From: Cordilura impudica
Lineage: Eukaryota; Arthropoda; Insecta; Diptera; Scathophagidae
DNA: 64,000 bases
Direction of reading: 5' to 3'
Assembly: GCA_963682025.1 (NCBI GenBank)
Contig: OY821521.1
Span: 97,710,854-97,774,853 of the forward strand
Shown piece after piece: positions 59,985 through 64,000 of this stretch; the first letter of the stretch is position 1; the number at the start of each line of letters is the position of its first letter. Below the pieces are notes generated by a model that was not told where the DNA came from, did not search any database, and saw only the letters and a list, made by a program, of their open reading frames with translations. The position numbers and the translations under genes were made by a program.

Positions 59985-60691
59985 TGAAACTTAGAATCAC
60001 TTTATAAGTAGGTGCATATTTAGACTTAGCCACCATAGAAGTAACCTCTATCAGGCGACTAAGGTTGTCGCAAGATCTACGTATGCATATATCGATAAAA
60101 TTTGGTATATGTGTGTAAATTATATCCACTAATCCAAAAATAAACCTTGTAGGACCATTTTTAGTCATAATCCCCATATTAATCTGATTCCCGATCTTCA
60201 GTTAAATCTATAAAAAAAAACAAAAATAGTGCATCGTTTTTTGTTGAAATTTGGTTTGGGGGGTTGATATTCAAAAAGTGCTATCTGCTTTAACAAAATT
60301 TTTGAGAAGAGCAAGGAACATTAGATCTAAAAGTATTCATCGATCGGTTTAGTACAATATCTATTAAGAATTAATCCTACTATTGATGTTGAAATTTAAA
60401 ATCATTATTATAAATAACAGAATCGTTTAAAACCAAACATAAATTATTTTGTAAATTGCAGATAGCACTTTTTGAATATAAACCCTCGATATGTTTCTGA
60501 GAAAATATGCTCAAGATCGGACCATTTTTTTTTTACATCCGGACGCCAAAAAATTATACCACTCGAATTTTTTTATGCTTATTTTTTTATATACAGTTAT
60601 TGCCTCAGCAAAGCTGAGTCCAAGATCCTCTCTCGAACCAATGGTATAGAGTATCGTAATATCGGTCTAGATTGACTGTAATTTTCTTACT
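59985..60691 (+). repeat. R-family repeat, 5'-truncated, with MITE insert; first of a tandem pair
   Basis: R blocks run from AATTGAAACTTAGAATCAC through CCAAAAATAAACCTTGTAGG to ATTTTCTTACTT at 60691, interrupted by the MITE 60261-60485. The right end directly abuts the next R copy, with no spacer. Confidence 0.75.
60261..60485. mobile_element. 225-bp MITE with about 28-bp inverted ends inside an R repeat
   Basis: Left end GGGTTGATATTCAAAAAGTG, then CTATCTGC; the right end at 60458-60485 is its reverse complement, with one mismatch. It breaks the R sequence between TTTGGTTTG and CCCTCGATATG. Target duplication not clear; non-coding. A decayed relative lies at 30615-30790. Confidence 0.78.
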
Positions 60692-61415
60692 TATACCACT
60701 ATGTGGTTTAGGTATAATGACTCTGTGCTGCTGTTTGTATCACTTTCTGAGTCGATTTATCGATGTCCGTCCGTCCGTCCGTCTGTCCGTCTGTCCATGT
60801 AAACCTTGTAATCAAACTACAGGTCGCAACTATGAATATATTTTAATGAAATTTGGTAAGTAAGATTTCATCGGCCATGCGATGAACGCTATTGAAATTG
60901 GTGAAATTCGGTCCATGTTCAGACCTAGTCCCCATACAAATGACCCCTATGAAATCGACTTAAATTGATATATGATCCAAATTCTCATATAGAGATCGGT
61001 CAAATTGGGTTTGTGTGGGTATTACAGCTATTTTTAATAAACCCCAAGTGGCAATTCGTTGTTCTAGCTCCAATATAGAGCTGGTTCCCAATTTTCACTT
61101 AATCTCTCAAAAAACAAAAATATTGCACATATTTTTCTCAAACTTGGTTTGTATATATCTTTTCACAATATAAGTGACTTTACCAAATATGGTCAGGATC
61201 GGTCCATTTTTCGACCTAGTCCCCATATAAGTATAGCATCCGATATGAACTTTTTCATATCTGCTGCCAAAAAAATTAATAACAATACAACTCAAATTTG
61301 GTTTATGCTTATTTTCTATATCCAATTAGTTGGACCGAAGAGATAGGGTCTCTAAACCATGGTATAGGGTATCGTATTGTCGGTCCAGACGGACTATAAT
61401 TTTCTTACTTGTTTT
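60692..61415 (+). repeat. R-family repeat, full length; second of a tandem pair
   Basis: TTATACCACTATGTGGTTTA to TTTTCTTACTTG, with CCGTCCGTCCGTCCGTCTGT at about 60767. Head-to-tail with the preceding copy. Frames 61107-61325 and 61149-61346 are family-wide artefacts. Confidence 0.83.
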
Positions 61416-63055
61416 TTAATGTAATATACTCAATATATTTTTATGAATGTTTATTTAAATTGTGATGTATTGCACAAACATCGTTTAAAAATAAATATAG
61501 GATACATGGGCATATTTTATAAAACCAATTGTTTTAAAATTTTTATGTTAATATTCAATGTCTTATTAATCTTAATTTTTTTTTCGTACAAATTTAAAAA
61601 TTCTTGTTGAATCTTTCAACCAAATTTCAAACGTTTGTATATTCTAATCACTTGGATTTAATACACCCAAATATTAATAATTGAAATTTGAAACATATGC
61701 CGCAACAAAAAAAAACATTAAATATGAAACAGAAGAAGCCCAAAATATTAAAAAAAAAAAATTGAAGATTTCAAAAAATGTGACAGCCCAGACAATTGAA
61801 AACAAACTTTTTTTTTTATTTAATAAATCCTTTTTTTGGTTTAAAAATATATACTCAATTTATTTAGAAAACACAAATTTTTATTTACTCATTTCATAAA
61901 ACGAAACTTAACGATTAGAAGTTTCAAATTCGTATAAAGAAACCTTAGTTAAATTTCTAAAATTTAAACTTTTCTATAAAAATTCTAAACAAAATGCAAT
62001 CGCAAGAATAACAAATTGAGGGTCTAATTATAAAATAAATTTATGCTAAAATATAATGTAACATTTAATATGCATCTTCACATATAGACAAGCTATTGAT
62101 TTTTCAGATAATCTGTTCTATAAAAACAAATATATTCGGAAATGTAAACATTTATTTCGTATTTTGTACTAGTTGGATCTCCAGTTCTTCATGTTGATTG
62201 TAGTTTTTGTAATTTACAAGTTAATTTCCGAAATTATTCGAAAAGATTCATCTTATTTTTCTGGTATGAAACATTAAAATGTTCAAACAAACTTTATTTT
62301 CTTGTTCTTAAATTTCAATCGCACAATTGATAAAACTATTAAAATCATATTTTTTTAATTTTTTATGAAAATACGAAAAAACATATAAGATGCCGCTTTA
62401 AATCCAAGCATTTAATTTTTAAATAATCGGAGTATTTCATTCAACACTAATTTTGTCCATTATATCAACCAAAAATTTGAATATATGGAATACAAAAAAT
62501 TGGTTCATTCCCTTTCCTACTGAACCTTGATATAAAATGGAACATATGTGTGTCATTGGTCGTCAAAGGAAAAAAAGAGAAAGTTTTGCAGTCGTAGTAA
62601 TTTTTACTTTTACTTCTCTTTTTTTTCATTACATTTAACAAAAAATAGTAAAATTTTATCAATTGTTCATTAACTTACTATTTAAAACACAAAGTATGGG
62701 AGTAAGATTAAAGGTGGAAACACAACTGGGACGAATGATGAATTTCGCACAGCTCGACGAATTTGTCGGCAACAATTCGTTGCGTAAATTCGTCGAATGA
62801 AATACAATTACGACGAATTCACATAACAGCTGTAACGTCATTTGAAATTGTTTTTAATTTATAATATCTACATTAGGGTTATGACTAATTTTTAAAAAAA
62901 AAAAATTTTTCACGTGGTGATAGGCAATACTAAACTAATAATAAAACTCGTGTTTGCAGGTTATTTTGTCGGAAAAACCTTCCGCACCAAATGCAATTTC
63001 AAAAAACTCATTGAATTTTTTTTTTTTTTTATTTTTATATTTTTTATTAATTTAA
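61416..63055. other. AT-rich stretch with a GACGAATTCG-rich patch
   Basis: No gene. At 62708-62840 the words ACGAATTCGTCG-like, TTCGTCGAATG and ACGACGAATTC recur in both orientations; probably a fragment of a small repeat. The minus frame 62659-62841 lies on it and has no motif. Confidence 0.4.
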
Positions 63056-63056
63056 T

Positions 63057-63346
63057 ACACTAAAACCTCGATTTGCGTCGTTTCGATTTGCATCGTTTTC
63101 GGACTTGCGTCGTTCTTGGATTTTCGTGATTTCAGAGTTGCGTCGTTAAAATTTTTTTATTTGCGTTGCTTAAATTTTATATAAAGGGGATTTCCCCTTT
63201 AATTCTGTAGGAATGCAAGGATATGTTTTATTTTAGTACTAATTAACAAAATATTTATGTATAGGAAAATTAATTTCGATTTGTGTCGTTTCGATTTGCG
63301 TCATCTTTTTTGGGTCCCAATTAACGACGCAGATCGAGGTTTGAGG
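63057..63346. mobile_element. pogo/Tigger-like MITE
   Basis: Left end CACTAAAACCTCGATTTGCG, then TCG; right end (reverse complement) CCTCAAACCTCGATCTGCGT, then CG. TA flanks are present on both sides, as for pogo-type elements. The body repeats CGATTTGCGTCGTTT near both ends. About 290 bp, non-coding. Confidence 0.75.
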
Positions 63347-64000
63347 TATATACATAGTAAAAAAATTATTTAAAGAGGTATGATTATTTATTTATTTGAA
63401 TATTGTATGATATAAATTTAAGATTTAAAGTGCGACTATTTTTGCAGAAAGGAAAATGTCCTGAACAACTTTTATAGCACGTTCTGTGCAAATATTACTA
63501 CGCGGGTGATTTCTTATTTACGACTTCTGCATAATCCCATGCCTAATAAAACACTCATTACCTTTTTTAAATTTAATAATTCAAAATTGTCTTCGCGGAA
63601 ACAATTGTCTGAAAACCATACGTCGTACTATACACCACATATAAGTTGACATATTTTATATAGTTCTGCTCGGTATTTCGGAATTAGGATAAATTCAGTT
63701 GTTGTAGATATCAACATTGCAGAGATCGTTTTATGAGATAATGACAAGTGTTGGATTTCAAATTTAAAAATATCAAATAAAAGACACGCATGTGAGCTTC
63801 AAAATGATATATATATTACTCAATTCCGATACTAAAAAGTTATATACATCTCAATGTCCAAACGGAGGTCCATAACTCGGAAAATATCTCGACCGTCGAA
63901 AAAAAAAATATTTTGCTAGAATCGCAACAAAATGTGTTATAAGTGGTGAACATTTGAAACCATTCAGGGCATCGCACCTAAAATACACAATGGTCTTTAA
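63347..64000. other. AT-rich stretch to the window end, nothing recognised
   Basis: No frame above 60 codons, no phosphatase-like exon on the minus strand and no repeat partner seen. Confidence 0.45.

Overview
This window looks like AT-rich nuclear DNA from a higher (calyptrate-type) fly, probably a blowfly or a relative. The evidence is indirect: very AT-rich intron and intergenic sequence, short GT-AG introns beside very long ones, arthropod-type transposon relics, and exons of a wunen-type lipid phosphate phosphatase. Genus and species cannot be fixed from the sequence alone. I saw no rRNA, tRNA, CRISPR array or bacterial-type operon.

The only cellular gene I can support is on the minus strand. 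Four exons of a wunen-like PAP2 phosphatase lie at 53746-53528, 37450-37271, 37210-37034 and 27591-27481 (listed in transcription order). They join in phase 0 and carry the complete catalytic triad of motifs, KX6RP, PSGH and SRX5HX3D, followed by the stop codon. The amino-terminal exon or exons were not found and probably lie beyond 64000. Two introns are very large (about 16.1 kb and 9.4 kb) and one is 60 bp. Everything from 27.5 to 53.7 kb is therefore transcribed intron of this gene, although it is full of repeats.

From 1 to 27.4 kb, presumably downstream of the gene, the DNA is almost entirely repeat relics. They include a 5'-truncated non-LTR retrotransposon with a reverse transcriptase (7.3-9.0 kb), a complete but decayed hAT element with exact ends (13539-15843), the RNase H end of another LINE, and two mariner-like transposase relics. 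There are also a foldback element, a Tc1 relic and a piggyBac relic.

The introns (27.6-53.5 kb) hold a third mariner-like relic bracketed by two inverted TWA-TSD MITEs, a second Tc1 relic, and two copies of a 0.9-kb family. They also hold a second copy of a 0.75-kb element with terminal inverted repeats, half a foldback element, and a minisatellite built on a Lys/Phe-like A/T motif.

The 3' third (53.7-64 kb) holds an AT microsatellite, a GCGATTTTT-rich degenerate minisatellite, a 113-bp tandem duplication, small MITEs and a pogo-like MITE.

The dominant structure is one dispersed family, called R here. It is about 720-780 bp long and has at least 18 full or partial copies. It has a CCGTCCGTCC tract near one end and a palindromic AGTCGGTCTAGACCGACT near the other. 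Copies occur singly, as convergent pairs and once as a head-to-tail tandem. Another notable structure is a perfect 94-bp inverted repeat with a 20-nt loop inside one R copy, flanked by a 12-bp duplication. I found no new gene system. The most noteworthy items are these repeat architectures and three weak exon candidates inside the phosphatase introns.
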